A stretch of 64,000 bases of DNA from Prototheca cutis (GCA_002897115.2 BCIH01000002.1:577400-641399), one strand, 5' to 3'; shown: positions 44,101 through 57,232, counted from the first letter of the stretch. Numbers and translations are program-made. The notes: a model not told the origin generated them from the letters alone.

Positions 44101-45458
44101 CGGCGACGCCCGCGCAGCGCGCGCCGGCGCGCAGGATCTCGCGCAGGGCTGCCGCGGCGCCGTGCCGCTCCTCCCACCGCGTCGCCATGAGCGACGGTAG
44201 GAGAGAATCAGCCACACGCTGCAGCGCCCATTCCCCACCGAGTACTGCCGCCCAGGCCTCCTCGGAATCCTGCAAGTGCTGCAGCGGTACCGCAGACGCA
44301 TCCGACCGGGCCAGCACTGCTGTTGTCGTGGCGCCAGAAGAAGCCCCGCCTGCAGCAGTCGCTGTGCCACCTGCAGCAGCTTCACTACTGTGCCCCTCCA
44401 ACAACCGCGGTTGCTTGCCCGCGCGCGGCGACGTCAGTGACCCGCCGAGGTCCAGCGCGCCACGCTTCTGGCCGCCCTTGAGCTTGCGAGACAACACCAG
44501 GCGCTGCCGGGCCGACAGCTGCCGCGGCAGCACGCCGCCCTCGCCGTCGTCCGCGGGCGCTGCCGTGCCATCTGTTGCCATGCCCTCCGCTCCTAGTGCC
44601 ACTCCACTGCCACCAACAGCACCTTCCNCCCCCACNCCCCCTCCACCGCCAGTGCTACTCCCCGCGGCAAGGTCGGCGTCGGCAAACAGCTCGGCGTCGT
44701 CCATGAATCCGCCGGCGGCGCCACCAAGCCCAAGGCGCTGACGCAGCGCGGCTCGCTGCGCCGCCAGGCCTGATGCCGCAGCAACGACGTACTCCTGCAC
44801 CAGGTTTTAGGCGATTTTTCACAATTTTTGATGTCAGAGATGGCATATATGATGAGAAATTTGCCCGGAGTCTTTCGTGCCTGGCTCCGTCCACCAAGCA
44901 CAACAACTCCCCCCCACACAAACAACGCACAGCCAATGAATCAACGGGCCCACCTCGCCGCCAGAGGCCAGCAGGGGAGCTCCGTGGCACAAGACCTCTT
45001 CCACATGAAAGGTTGCCAGACACAGTTCCTCGGAATCGGCATCGGGGCCACTGCCGCCGCCGCCGCCGCCACTGGCTGCATCAGCCGCCTCGACCTCGGT
45101 CTCCAGGAGTCGAAAATCATCGGGCCCGATACCAGTAGCGGCGGCGACATCCTCGGGTGCCGCGCCGGCAAAATGCACCGCGGCGGCGCCCAGGCACCGC
45201 GCCGCTGCCACCCGCGCGTCCCAGGCCGGGTCGGAGAGCAGGGCCCGCACCGCCACCAGCACGCCGGGCAGCTGCTCGGGGTGGCCCCGCAGGATGCCCA
45301 CGATCTGATCGCCGGCCTGCTGCCGTGCCTCCATGCAGGAGCCGCCTGGGGGAGTGATGCGAGGAGGGTGGAGGTGAGTTGCAAGGTCCGTCACCCATGC
45401 CGCCATCCGCTATTCCTGTGGTTTCCCAGCGCAGTACCAGCAGGAACGCATTCAGCAA
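38169..45458 (-). CDS. BTAF1: BTAF1/MOT1 Swi2/Snf2 ATPase that removes TBP from DNA
   Basis: Minus-strand exons: 45395 to about 45458 (5' end open), 44954-45345, 43466-44794, 41797-43214, 38632-41665 and 38169-38495; about 2190 residues. The N-terminus [14 protein letters not shown], then [17 protein letters not shown], and [16 protein letters not shown] are the first HEAT repeats that grip [35 protein letters not shown] (motif I), ADEGHVL (motif II), [17 protein letters not shown] (motif V) and [16 protein letters not shown] (motif VI) form the ATPase. The C-terminus is [15 protein letters not shown]. The protein uses ATP to strip TBP from promoters. A long acidic insertion lies between motifs I and II. 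No ATG is seen in the first exon, so another 5' exon must exist. Confidence 0.93.
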
Positions 45459-46066
45459 GCATGGGTCAGTCCCGGGGATTGTCGAGAGGCACGCCAGCTA
45501 AGCACCGCAGGACTGCAATCCATGCTCCGCGCTGGCAGGGCAATGGGTGGTGCGGTCTCTCCTGTGCCGCGCACGACACACAAAGAACCTCACCCCCACA
45601 GAGCCCCCCCATGCAATGAGCAGGATGCAGTTCATTCTATCGTACGAACATTTTAGAATTTCCAGAAGTTTTTCCAGGCGGGTCGTGGATCCCTTGGTCG
45701 TCATGGCTGAGCGGGTGCACTCGCCAGGCGATCACCCCACGCTCAGCACACAACTCCTTGACATGACGGCAGGTGCTGGCTGGCATGCAATGCCACCAGC
45801 ATAATCATGAGAGTGTAAATGCGCAATGCCTTCGAAATGGGGTTGTTCGAATGATGGGCTGGGATCAGCCATGGCTCTGCAGGGTTCGCTTCTGCTCCAC
45901 GCTTGGCATTTGGCGCATCGCGCCACGACAGATCCCCCCAAGACCTCCCGAGCAAGTGGTCCGCCAAGCATTCCATGCATGCATGCATGCATGGCATTGC
46001 TCTGTCATGGTGCAATTTCAAATATCAAACGTGTAATTCTAAGTGTGCAATTGATATTCTGCGAGC
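45459..46066. other. Divergent region between BTAF1 and RRP36
   Basis: About 600 bases. It must hold the missing first BTAF1 exon and both promoters. A (CATG)n run near 45975-46000 is visible, and no supportable exon. Confidence 0.5.
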
Positions 46067-47331
46067 ATGCGGGCCGACATGCAGGCTCGGAGGTGGCAGG
46101 GCGACGCCAGCGACACCAGCGGGGACGAGGACTCTGGTCCAGAGGAGGTCGAAGCTGTGCCCCGTGGCAAGCGCCCTCGGGAGCCAGAGGACAGTGTGGC
46201 GAGTTCGGATGATGACCAGGAAAGCGAGCAAGAGTCTGACGCCGAGGTGCGGTTGTTGCTGGGGGATGGGGGGTTCTGGGCTGGGTCCTTCAGTCAGTCT
46301 GAATGACGCTTTGCTTGGCGTCTGGGAGAGCAGGGCAGGGAAAGAATGATATTTGCGCGGCTGAGAAACATGCTTCTGCCATGTCCCTTGGTATTTCGTG
46401 GATACGGCATAAGAGACAGATGGACACCTCCAGCGATCGAACCCCTCTCGCCATGCAGTCTGATGACGAGGAGGAAGGCGGTGCCGGGGAGCTGCCACTG
46501 GGTGAGCGGCGGGCTCTGATGGCCGACGGCTCCACTGGACGTGCAGCCATGCTGGCTCGCGCACGTGCCGCGGGGCGGGCCGCCGGCTCGGGGAAGCGTG
46601 CGAGCCGGCACCAGCCTGCGGAGATGAGCAGCAAGCGACCCGTGCCCGTACTGCGGCAGAGCATCGACGTCATCGCGCCCAAGGCACGCGACCCGCGCTT
46701 CGAGTCGCTGTCGGGCGGCGTGTACAATGAGGACCGGTTCAAGCGCCAGTACGCGTTCCTGTACGACGAGAAGCTTCCCGAGGAAAAACGGGCGCTGCGC
46801 GAGGCGATCAAGCACGCCAAGTCGGCGGGCCGGCGGGCAGAACTGCAAGCGCAACTCACCCGCGTGGAGCAGGGCATCCGCGACGAGGAGCGCCGGCGCT
46901 GGAAGGCCGATTTTAAGACCAAAATCAAGGTGTGCTGATGGGTACTCAGTGTGATGTGTGCGTCGGAGTTGGTGGGAGTGCCCACGAGAGGGATTGCCGG
47001 ATTGGGCGGGCAGCCTGCACAGCTGTCGAGGCGGTCCTTGACTGGACCAGTGGAAGAAGCTGAGCAGCAGCAACCCAGCACGACGCCTCCACCCTGCACC
47101 ACTATCGCTACCAAAATCAATGCGCAGGAAAAGGAAAAGGCGGCGGTCAAGGCAGGCAAGGGTCTGTACCACCTCAAGAAGTCGGAGACCCGGCGGCTGG
47201 AACTCGTGGCCAAGTACGAGGAGCTCAAGTCCACCGGCCGGTTGGACAAGTTTATGGAGAAGCGACGCAAGAAGAACGCCGCCAAAGAGCACAAGCACCT
47301 GGTGGCGCGCCGGCCCGATGCGGGGGCGTGA
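46067..47331 (+). CDS. RRP36: RRP36 small-subunit rRNA processing factor
   Basis: Three phase-0 exons (46067-46246, 46459-46929, 47128-47331), 284 residues. Acidic serine-rich N-terminus, then the RRP36 core: HQPAEMSSKRPVPVLRQ, KARDPRFESLSGG, FKRQYAFLYDEKLPEEKRAL, RRRWKADFKTKIK, and after the last intron AVKAGKGLYHLKKSETRRLE, LVAKYEELKSTGRLDKFMEK and RRKKNAAKEHKHL. RRP36 is a nucleolar protein of the 90S pre-ribosome, needed for early cleavages that yield 18S rRNA. The start is the first of two nearby ATGs. Confidence 0.95.
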
Positions 47332-47757
47332 GCGATGCCAGGGTTGGCTGGGGTGGGCCAGCAGGGCGCTCTCAAAACCAGGTTCCAGTGCACTTGTTCT
47401 AAAGAGCACTTGAGCTGCGTTTGCTTTCCAGGCATTCTTGTGAGCAATGTAGACTCCGTGAACAAGTCTGGGGTGGTAATTAGCATGGTCAGCTGACACA
47501 GAAACGGTAGCAATGGTGTCCTGGGAGGCAGGGCACGCCAACCGTGGCAATCACACATCACGCGGTCGGCATGCAGAGGCACCGGCGCGCATATGCACCG
47601 GCCTGAGCAGCGCTGAGCGCCATTCACCGCTCTGATATATTTTATTTTTCTGGAGTCCGGGTATTTGATTATCGCTTCCAACCGTGTGGCCTGCTGAGCG
47701 GGGAGCTGCGGGTTCGCCGGCCTGGCCAGTGGAGCACCGCGACGGCGTGGCTAGGCC
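47332..47757. other. Spacer between RRP36 and uL24m genes
   Basis: About 430 bases, same-strand neighbours. No exon is seen. It should hold the uL24m promoter. Confidence 0.5.
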
Positions 47758-48902
47758 ATGGGGCGGTACAGGAAGGGCTACAAGCCCATGTTCCAGACCA
47801 ACCTCTGGAAGATTGTGACTGGAGACAAGGTGCAAGTCATGTCTGGCCGCGACAAGGGCCGCATTGGCGTGGTCAGGGAGGTCATCCGTGACCGTCAGTG
47901 GCCACGGGTGGTCGTCGAGGGCGTCAACATGGTGCGCGGCCGGGGTGGCGCCCGGTTTGCATGGGGCACTTTTGTGTGTATGAGGGTGTGTGTGCACATG
48001 GTATGTGTCTGAATCAGCCTAGGTAGAGCCCGTGGAATATGGAACAATCCCAGCCACCCACCTGGCTGGCACGACCGGGCCAAAGAGTTCTGTCTTGGAT
48101 CCCCAGGTGCGTGGACCCCAGTCGCCCTGGCAGCAATGAAGTACCCCACCCATCCCCACCTGCTGCAGGTTAAGCGCTACGTCAAGGCCACCAAGGAAAC
48201 GCCGGCCGGCAGCATCAGCCTGGAGGGCCCCATCCACTACAGCAACGTGCAGCTGGTGGACCCCCAGACCCACGCCGCCGTTCGTGTTCGCTGGAGGTTC
48301 ACCGAGACTGGCGAGCGGGTGAGCTTTATTACTGCGCTGTTTTTATTTCTTTCTTTTTAGTGGGATCCGTGGGGAAGGGTGGGGTCTCTGACGGTTGCTC
48401 TTGACCGCATGCTCCCTTGAAATGCACAATAATGACTTGCAGGCCTGTCGCCGGGAAGTCCAGTCGCTGAGAGAATGGCTGGAACCCCTGGTCGGGCAGG
48501 CCCAGAGGAGCCCAGCTCCCATGCCAGATGTCCTCTGCCTCTGCACCATAGCAAGCTTACAACAACATCATTACCAAACACTGAGTTTCAAACCCTAAAC
48601 CACAGCCTCCACACCCATACCCGCTGCAGGTCCGACAGCTGTGCGGTGGGCTGGCATCTGGCATGATCCTGCCCAAGCCCGCCTTCTCGCGCCGGCGGCC
48701 GCGCCTTCCGTCCAACAGTCCCATGGATACGGCGGAGGACCTTGCCAAGACGGCGACTCATTCGCCCGGCGACCTGCCCAGCATGTTGGACCACATGGTC
48801 CCCAAGGAGTTTGTGGCCCGGACGAGGATGGTGGAGCAGAGGAAAGCGCGGCATGCCCAGCAGCAGCAGCGCAGCTTTGCGGCCGATGCCCTCAACCTCT
48901 GA
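47758..48902 (+). CDS. MRPL24: Mitochondrial-type ribosomal protein uL24
   Basis: Three phase-0 exons (47758-47931, 48169-48318, 48630-48902), 198 residues. The KOW motif is near residues 20-39 (IVTGDKVQVMSGRDKGRIGV), followed by VVREVIRDRQWPRVVVEGVN, SLEGPIHYSNVQLVDP and VRQLCGGLASGMILPKP. uL24 is an early-assembling protein of the large ribosomal subunit. The length, the lack of a plastid transit peptide and the Arg/Gln-rich C-terminal extension fit a mitochondrial form better than a plastid one, but targeting is not proven. Confidence 0.85.
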
Positions 48903-49350
48903 GCCCTGGGACGAAAGGAGGGGTTGTGTGCATTGTTGACGTGTGCCGGTGATGGTCGGGGGAAGTCGCCAAATCATGCAGCGATGGGGGTACTCCCCTG
49001 GAGACGACGACCACCAGCGAATAGCTCTGCAACAATCCGTCTCAGCCGCAGCGCAATGTGGCTGGTTCTTATACTTGTGTAACATGCCTCTTGTTGCAAG
49101 GCTTGGATTTGCGGCAGAATTTATTGCATTGGGTGTATTGATCATTTTTGGGAGCTCCCGGTGGCCTAGGCAGTTGACAAATCTCCCCCCGAGCGATGAA
49201 TCATGGGAAAAAGAAAGCGTGCGGCATCGGCCAAGCCATGCCCACCCTCCCATGATGAGAGGCTTTTTGTGTGAGCACGCGACGAGAGGTGCCGCTCTAA
49301 CGACGGACTTTCCAACGTAGCCTCGCACCCCGGCTGACGCACGGTTTGCA
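48903..49350. other. Spacer 5' of the ACP gene
   Basis: About 450 bases with no supportable exon. It probably holds the ACP promoter. Confidence 0.5.
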
Positions 49351-49982
<632 letters not shown>

Positions 49983-50117
49983 GCTTCCACCCCGTTGAAT
50001 CTGTGCCCCTCCTCATGCCTCGTCCCCGGTCAATCTGATCACATGAGCCAAGGCCACGGAACCATCACGGACTCTAGCCCGGGTGTGAATGTGTAAAACC
50101 GGTGGAAAGGCGCCTGG

Positions 50118-50168
50118 AATGCCGGGCAAAGTGCCACGCAATGCCGGGCAAAGTGCCACGCAATGCCG
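50118..50168 (+). repeat. 22-bp tandem repeat, 2.3 copies
   Basis: Two perfect 22-base units beginning AATGCCGGGCAAAGTGCC plus 7 bases of a third, about 135 bases after the ACP stop. Confidence 0.95.
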
Positions 50169-51099
50169 TCCAGTTGGGACAGACACTCGCTCATGTTACA
50201 CGAACAAAATAAGGCGATTCATCGCTCAGACAGAGTTGTCAAGGAGATCAAGGTCATTCGTATTGGGGGGNGGGGGGGAGCGCACATGCATCGCCCGCTT
50301 TCGGCAGTAGCCCTCGCAACAGCACCGACGCCAACAATAACCACAGCAGGACACAGTGCAGTGGTTCTCAAGTCTGCACTGCCGGCAGTCACGCAAAAAT
50401 GGACATCAGCAGGCCCGGCTGATTCGGTGCGAAAGCAGGGTAACAGCCTACACCCACACAAACAGCCACGTGAAAAACCTGGAAGTCATTATCCCAAAGG
50501 GCTGCAGCGTTCCAACAGTGACAGTCCACGCAAGTATCTTGTGGAATAAAAAGGGTGTTCCTCCGTCGACTCAGAAATGATGTGTGGATAGGGAAAATCG
50601 CTCGCTTGTAGAAATCCCTCCGTCTTGGACAGGACAGAGAGTTGTGTTCGGGCGCCATACTTGGCGGGCGGCCGGTGTGCCGCCCTCAAGACATTTCAAT
50701 ATCAGCTGCTGCAAGGAGGGAAGGGGTGCGAGGTTGATCATTGCCGGCTGTTTTTGATGCGGCGGCAAGCATTTGTTGAACCCTGGCAGGCAAGGCAAGG
50801 CAAAGGCAGGCACCGCCATCGGAAGCGGTACATGTGAAGGATGACTTGGCCCGAAGCACTCGCTGTGCTTTCTTTTGCCTGTGCATTGTGTGAAGGCCGG
50901 TTGCAATGAGGAGAGCAGGTGATTTCCCACTCCTGCTGTGTCTCCAAGCGATTGTGTTCCACGTCCCCGTGCCCAAGGTGTTTTTAGCCACCTACTTCCG
51001 GGCTATCCACGATCCCCCAAACGGGCCGCCCTAGCATGTTTGGCCCCTCGGAAACCCACCAAATTCGCAAACAGACAAAAAAAAAAAACAAAGCTCTAC
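50169..51099. other. Convergent intergenic stretch
   Basis: Between the ACP repeat and the first transporter gene. It may hold the last small exon of that transporter, but I could not place it. Confidence 0.4.
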
Positions 51100-52430
51100 C
51101 TGGCATGTCCAGCGAGGGNGACGATGACAGTGGATGCGACGACGACTGCCCCGCCGAGGTAAGTGGGCAGCGCAGGCGGCGGCACCAGTCCCAGTGCATA
51201 CCCCGCAGCGGTGCCCATCAGCGGCTCTGCGCTGCCTGCCAGTGTGATGATGAGCGGGTCCATGACTTTGATCAGGGCGTTAAACCCGGTGTGGCCGAGG
51301 ATGCCCGGAAACACAGCCAGCCACAGGATCTTGGGAAGATAGGTCGCTGCAGTCCACCCCGCCATGGAGCGCGCGGACTGCTCGGCGCCCGGGGTCGCGC
51401 CTTCAATGACCCCACTCGCCAGGGTCAGCAGCATTGCACCGACCCCTGTCACAAGTGTCGCGTATGTGAACAGGGGCATCCAGGCCCGCAGGCGCTGGCC
51501 AATTGTCAGGTAGACCACAAACAGCGTGGCAGCGGCTAGCGTGCAGAGATCGCCCTGCCACGAGGCCACGCCTGGGGTGGCGGTGCCTCCCGTCTCCGCG
51601 CCCGCCGCGGACCCCAGTGCCAGCACCGCCCCCCCGGCGACACCCAGGCCGGTGCCGGCCAGCTCGCCCCAGTGCAGGGGCAGGCGCCGGATCAGCATGC
51701 CCAGCACGATGATGGCAGGGTTTGTGTTGATCAGCAGCAGCGCGTGAGGCAGCGACGTCAGCTTGATCGACTGCACCCACAGCCCAAAGTGCGCCGCAAG
51801 CACCGCCCCGTTCAGGGCCAGCGTCCAGCCGGCACCCAGCAAACGCAGGCGCTCGGCAGAGGTCATGCGCCAGACCTCCACCCCCGCAGCAGGGACCATC
51901 AGCAGGGTCGTGGCCTGAAGCCTCCAGGAAGCCAGGGTGAGCGGAGGGACATCCGGCATCATGCTAAACACGATGCCAGAGGATGAAAAGGCAGCCACCT
52001 GCCGAGATGGGGGGGGATATCCATGCATTTCTACAACCTCCAGAACGCACGCAAATGGGCATTGCTGTACACGATCATTCCATCAAAGGAATGTGGTCGT
52101 CATCTGTCATGTTCATTCGGGCCGACCCAAAAGTTTCTGGTCCCAGTACTCCCTCCCCAGTCAGCCACACCGAAGCTCCGCCGGACGGGAGCGCACCGGC
52201 GGGCCGGGGAGGCCGCGGGGAGAGAAAAACCCAGCGCCCAATGCAGATCTGGCCCATCCATGACGTACCGCCGTGAAGAGGACAAACCATGACCACAGCG
52301 GGGCCCGGCCAGGTGGCCCGTCCGGCTGGGCATTGACCGCCTCCGCCGGCTCAGTGGTCGTCACTGCAGGGCCTCGGTCGGGCAGGAGTCGCGCCTGCTC
52401 ACACGCCCATTGCTCATCCGCTCGACTCAT
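51100..52430 (-). CDS. EamA/DMT-family transporter, paralog 1
   Basis: Exons 52269-52430 and 51100-51998 join in phase 0; about 353 residues before a final unplaced exon (phase 2 donor AG/GTAGAG). About ten membrane segments in two EamA repeats. The first segment is split by intron 1 (LWSWFVLFTA, then VAAFSSSGIVFSMM). Shared blocks with paralogs 2 and 3: PPLTLASWRLQ, LTSLPHALLLINTNP, SWQGDL, IGQRLRAWMPLFTYATLVTG, ILGHTGFNALIKVMDPLIIT. The DMT superfamily exports or imports small metabolites; the substrate is unknown. The cytosolic N-terminus has EQARLLP, conserved in all three copies. One N at 51119 gives an ambiguous residue. Confidence 0.85.
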
Positions 52431-52844
52431 GGTGCCGCATAGAGTCTGCGGGCCAGCCCTGGTGCAAAATGTGGGGACTCGCCTTGTGGGAATAGCAGCA
52501 AGGTCCACTGGCTTTTCTTTTCAAACCAAAGTTCATCTCCTGGGATTGTGCATATTCAGAGGTCAACACCCCACTTCACACCCAATGTGACAGTCATCTC
52601 ATGTGGGTACTTACATGGCTCTGGCACGCTGTAGAAAAACGTGCACCGAATTTCATTCAACAATCTGTCAAGACGCCAGGGCGTGTTGCGTTGGGCCGCA
52701 TGGAAAACAAACGGATATTGACAGCCCGTCCTGAGGTCACAGCAACGGGGACACCTCTGGGGGGTCAACACAGACGCATCTGCTCTGCAGCTCCTGCAAG
52801 GTTCCATTCATTCATTCTTTCCAAAACTCGATTCTTCTGAGACA
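52431..52844. other. Spacer between transporter paralogs 1 and 2
   Basis: About 410 bases. Promoter of paralog 1 and 3' UTR of paralog 2. No exon is seen. Confidence 0.5.
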
Positions 52845-54410
52845 TCAGGTCATCTCCAGGCTCCCTGCGGGGACATGCATCGGATGCACAGTCGGTCAGC
52901 TGTCCAGGCACACACAGACTCCACAACGCCACAGCTATTTTCAATCCCAGTGCGCAGACATGCACACACGCACCGTGTGATTTCGCAGACTCCATTTCGA
53001 AAATTGCAGCGGCGGCTTGCTCCCGTTTCTTCCTGCGGTGGCTCGCGAGCGTCACGATGACGGTGGATCCGATGACAACCAGGCCGCCGGCATAGGTAAA
53101 GGCTGGCGGCGGTGGCACGACACCGATGAGGTAACCCCCCAGCGTGCCGATCACGGGGTCAAAGCTGAGCATGAGGGTGATGATGAGAGGGTCCATGACC
53201 TTGATCAGGGCGTTAAACCCGGTGTGGCCCAGCAGGCCGGGGAACACTGCGAGCCACAGGATCTTGGGGCCGTAGGCGAGGCCGGCCCAGCCAAACAGGC
53301 CATGTGCCTGGGGCGGACCGACGGTGCCCTGGTGACCACGCGGCGTTGAACCCTCCACCACGGCGCCCGCCAGTATGAGACATACCGCGCCGACGCCCGT
53401 CACGAGCGTGGCATAGGTGAACAGTGGCATCCAGCTTCGGAGTCGCTGGCCGACATTGAGATAGCACACAAACAGTGCCGCTGCGACGACAGAGGCTAGA
53501 TCCCCCTGCCAGGAGGCGGCACCAGCCTGGGAGCTGTCGTGCCCACCGATTGCCGAGCCCAGCGCGAGGGCGGCTGCCCCCCCGGTACCCAGGCACGTGC
53601 CGGCCAGCTCGGCGCAGGACAGCGGCTGCCGTGCCATCATGCTGCCCGCCGCCACCATGATGGGGCTCAAGCTCACAAACAGCATGGCATGCGCCAGCGA
53701 CGTCGTCTGCAGCGATACGACCCACAGCCCAAAATGGCAGCCGATGACTGCGCCGTTCAGCGCCAGCGTCCAGCCGGCGCCCAGCACGCGCCAGCGTGTG
53801 ACCGAGGGCATGCGCCAAATCTCCACCGCCGACGGCGGGATCATCAGCAGTGTTGTGGTCTGAAGCCGCCAGGAAGCCAGGGTCAGGGGAGGGACCTCGG
53901 GCATCATGCTGAACACGATGCCAGAGGATGCCACTGCAAACACCTGCACACATTTGGGCGGTCGGAATGAGGTTCTGACTGGACAAACAAGTAACTACAC
54001 CACGGAACACAATCCCAGCTGGGCTATCTTTCTATAAAGCAGCGATGATAATGAATATGCAATGTGAATACGAGATATCCGAGGGCCAGCTCCCTGGATT
54101 CTGTCTCTGCCATGTGTGGAAGCAAGCGTCGAGCCAGGAGCAAGGAGCACAAAAACCCTAGTGGCCGCCTGTGGCTCCGTGAGGGGGCCAGGGACAATCC
54201 TCGCCCCAGAGAACAACGAGCGCCGCTCTATCACTTCCCACACACCGCTGCGGTGAGCAGCATCCATGCCCAGAGTGGAGGCTTATTGGGTGGAAGATGG
54301 GAGGAGGCCTTGTCCGGGAAGGCCCGACCCGCTCCATGACGCCGCGGGTCATTCTCCACGGGAAGCAATCGTGCAGTCTCTATCTCCCTCGCCGCATCTC
54401 CGTTATCCAT
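52845..54410 (-). CDS. EamA/DMT-family transporter, paralog 2
   Basis: Exons 54246-54410, 52974-53943 and 52845-52864 give 384 residues with matching phases. The start MDNGDAAREIETARLLP aligns with the other paralogs. Then PPLWAWMLLTAA, an intron at the same place as paralog 1, VFAVASSGIVFSMMPEVPPL, SLAHAMLFVSLSPIMVA, NVGQRLRSWMPLFTYATLV and GLLGHTGFNALIKVMDP. The C-terminal cytosolic helix is SHRRKKREQAAAAIFEMES. The last 20-base exon (to a TGA at 52845) is tentative. Without splicing the frame runs 69 codons further. The intact copy of the trio. Confidence 0.85.
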
Positions 54411-55365
54411 TTAATGCCCAACCCAGCACATGACGCGTTTCTGCGGAATGCGTTGTCAATGCTCGCAGTACGTACATTTATCTCACTGGCCAACTTGGCT
54501 CAGCTGGGTGGTGCCCGTGATATTCTTTTGCCCGCTCTTGGATCCATGCGAGTCCACTCTCATGGATGGCACCCTACGTGTACCAACCCATGATCCATGC
54601 CCCGCCTAGGTCCGTAGAGAACATGCATGACTCGGAACGACTTGTATGTCTCAGGCAGCAGCATGGACGGACAACTGCAGCACTACTCCATGCATCGCAT
54701 GGCCAGCTCAGTGCACCGCTCTCCTCGCAATGTTACACCAGTGATGTACAAATGGGTTCACTTCTACAAGTAGGGCAGAATGAATGGCGAGTGCAGGCTT
54801 GACAGGGTCTACATATGTCTCTCCACAGGTCAGAGTGTGCCTGCACCCAGAAAACCAATCTCACAGGGCCAGGGCACGCTCTCCTGTCCACAGGATGCAT
54901 GGCAAGGAGGTTTGATTGCAGTTTCCTCAGCAGGGTTGGTTGGTCCCACTGGACCGAGAAAAATGTGGCTGAATCAGCGTTCCTGTGTCGAAAACACACG
55001 ATGAGGTCACATGGCAGAGCTGATGACATCGACATGAGCTTCGTACCGGAAAAGACTCGGTTGGGCAGGGCCGGCACGTCCCTATGTCAGTTCAATGGCC
55101 CCTGCGAACGACCAGATTGGACAGGCGGGGTTGGCAAATGGCAGGTGCAAGAATGTTGCTGTGCTAGTGGGAGTGATGTGCTTGCATGCAGGGGGTCTTT
55201 TCATCATTTGTGCAGAGTGGCATGGCATGGCGTCAGTCAAACAGCTCGCACAGCTGCTGCCTACCTCACTCCTGCCATTCCCAGCAGCCATCCACCTCAC
55301 TATTTCCCCCCTCCCCCAGACCCCTGGCGGGCCCCCCCCGGTCCCCCCATCCCAAACATACTCAC
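54411..55365. other. Spacer between transporter paralogs 2 and 3
   Basis: About 950 bases. Promoter of paralog 2 and 3' region (possibly a small last exon) of paralog 3. No gene is seen. Confidence 0.45.
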
Positions 55366-56826
55366 GGTGCGACTTATTGGACAGCTGTACAACCAGCAGC
55401 GCGTGCCTCTTCTGCCTGCGATGCCCAGCCAGCACGACAAGGACGGTGGAGCAGAGGACGATGCCGCCGCCAATGTAAGTGTACACCCCGGGGGGGGGGC
55501 ACCATCCCTGCCAGATAGCCCATGATGGTGCCAATGACGGGCTCAAGCGTGACAGTGAGGGTGATGATGAGCGGGTCGAGGACCTTGATGAGGGCATTAA
55601 ACCCCGTGTGGCCCAGCAGGCCTGGGAAGAGCGCGAGAAATCCGATCTTGACGATGTACTTGCCGCTTGCCCAGCCCACCATGGACAGGGTGACCGCCCC
55701 TGTGACGGCGTCCCAGTGGCTGACGGGCCTGGCGCCTTCGACGACCCCCCCTGCCAGGGTCAGCACCACCGCTCCCATGCCCGTCACGAGCGTGGCGTAC
55801 GTGAACAGCGGCATCCATGCTCTCAGCCGCTGGCCGATGTTGAGGTAGACAACAAAAAATGCCGATGCAATAAATGCGATGAGGTCGCCCCGCCACGAGG
55901 CATGGCCCATGACGCTGGGATCATGTCCTCCGACCAGGGACCCCAAAGAAAGCACGGCACCGCCGGCCACGCCCACAACCGTGAACCCAATCTCGCCGCA
56001 GGAGATGGGCTGGCGCAGGATGACCTTGCTCGCCACTGCCATGAGCGGGCACATGCACACGAAGAGCATGGCGTGCGGCAGTGACGTCAGCTTCAGGGAC
56101 AGCACCCACAAGCCAAAGTGGCAGCCGATGATAACGCCGTTCAGTGCCAGCGTCCAGCCTGCGGCCAGCAGGCGTCAGCGCTCGCCGGGGGTCATCCGCC
56201 AAATCTCCACCGCAGTCGGCACCACCATCAGCAGCGTCGTCACTTGCAGCCGCCACGCGCCCAGGGTCAGTGGGGGAACCTCTGGCATCATGACGAACAC
56301 CACACCTGATGAAGAGACCGCCAAGAGCTGCAGTACACAGGGCAGATTGGGTGGGGGCGATCCGACCTGGTACCGAGCTCGACGCTGACCATCCAACGGG
56401 ATTCATCATGGGGGCATGTTGAATTCAAAATAACTACATTACTTGGAACGGATGAGCCACAATCCGCAAGATACGGGTGTGGAATGTGTGACCAAGCTGG
56501 ATCTCATTGACCAGGGACAAATTGGCCCCTTTCGGGCCATGTGGTGTCGTGCAAAGGCTCTGCACCAATCAAGCCCGGTGATGCCGCGGGCAGAAACCCT
56601 GGTACGGCAAGGGCATTGCAATATACTCGACAGAAACCCCAGAACTCAGAACACGACGTACGGATGCCGTCAGGAGGAACCATGCCCACAGGGGAGGGCG
56701 GCCGGCGACCACCCCCTGCGCCGGACTAGTGCCGACACCATGGGCCGGGCACCCGAGGTCCACATCCGCCCGCCCGGGCAGCAGCTGCTGTGTCTCTATC
56801 TCATCCTGGACACCATCAGCAGCCAT
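55366..56826 (-). pseudogene. EamA/DMT-family transporter, paralog 3, disrupted
   Basis: Exons 56662-56826 and 55366-56327 align with the intact paralogs end to end (MAADGVQDEIETQQLLPG, PPLWAWFLLTAS, VSSSGVVFVMMPEVPPL, GLLGHTGFNALIKVLDP). Two lesions are seen. An in-frame TGA lies in MTPGER-stop-RLLAAGW, where paralog 2 has TGG (TRWRVL). A ten-C run (sense) at 55490-55499 shifts the frame before GVYTYIGGG. The exon length (962) is one base too long for the shared phase-1 donor after KSH, which fits a single-base insertion. Either a young pseudogene or two sequencing errors; the homopolymer one is the more suspect. Confidence 0.78.
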
Positions 56827-57232
56827 CCCGATCCAAAACAACAGACGCTCGTGCAAGTGGGCGTGTGGTGGGTGCGATCGCAGGTTAAATGAGCCATGAC
56901 GTCAACCCATTTCCTTTCCAGAAGCCCCCCAAGTTCGAATTGCCACGTGATCGATCTCACCGGCAAAGGGGCGCATTGCCTGCAACGAGCCAGGACTCCA
57001 GTTCATTGCATCGTTGATGGCATCGGCATACTCAGCGCATGGCTTGTAATGGGTCGCGCCAAGAAGGGACCCACGAGCACCGACCCCTTCCTCCGGGCGG
57101 TGGAAGGTGTGGTTCCGTTCGCATGGCATGGTTGGCGGGGACTATTGCTCTTTGCGTTGCTCTCCTAACAGCGTTTGTGATATCGCAAAGAGATCCCATT
57201 ATGGCGATGGCCCCATCGATGCACGTACGCAG
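56827..57232. other. Divergent region 5' of paralog 3 and TPR gene
   Basis: About 400 bases. A frame reading MAWLAGTIALCVALLTAFVI at 57123 could be a membrane-anchor first exon of the TPR gene, but I could not place its splice. Confidence 0.4.
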
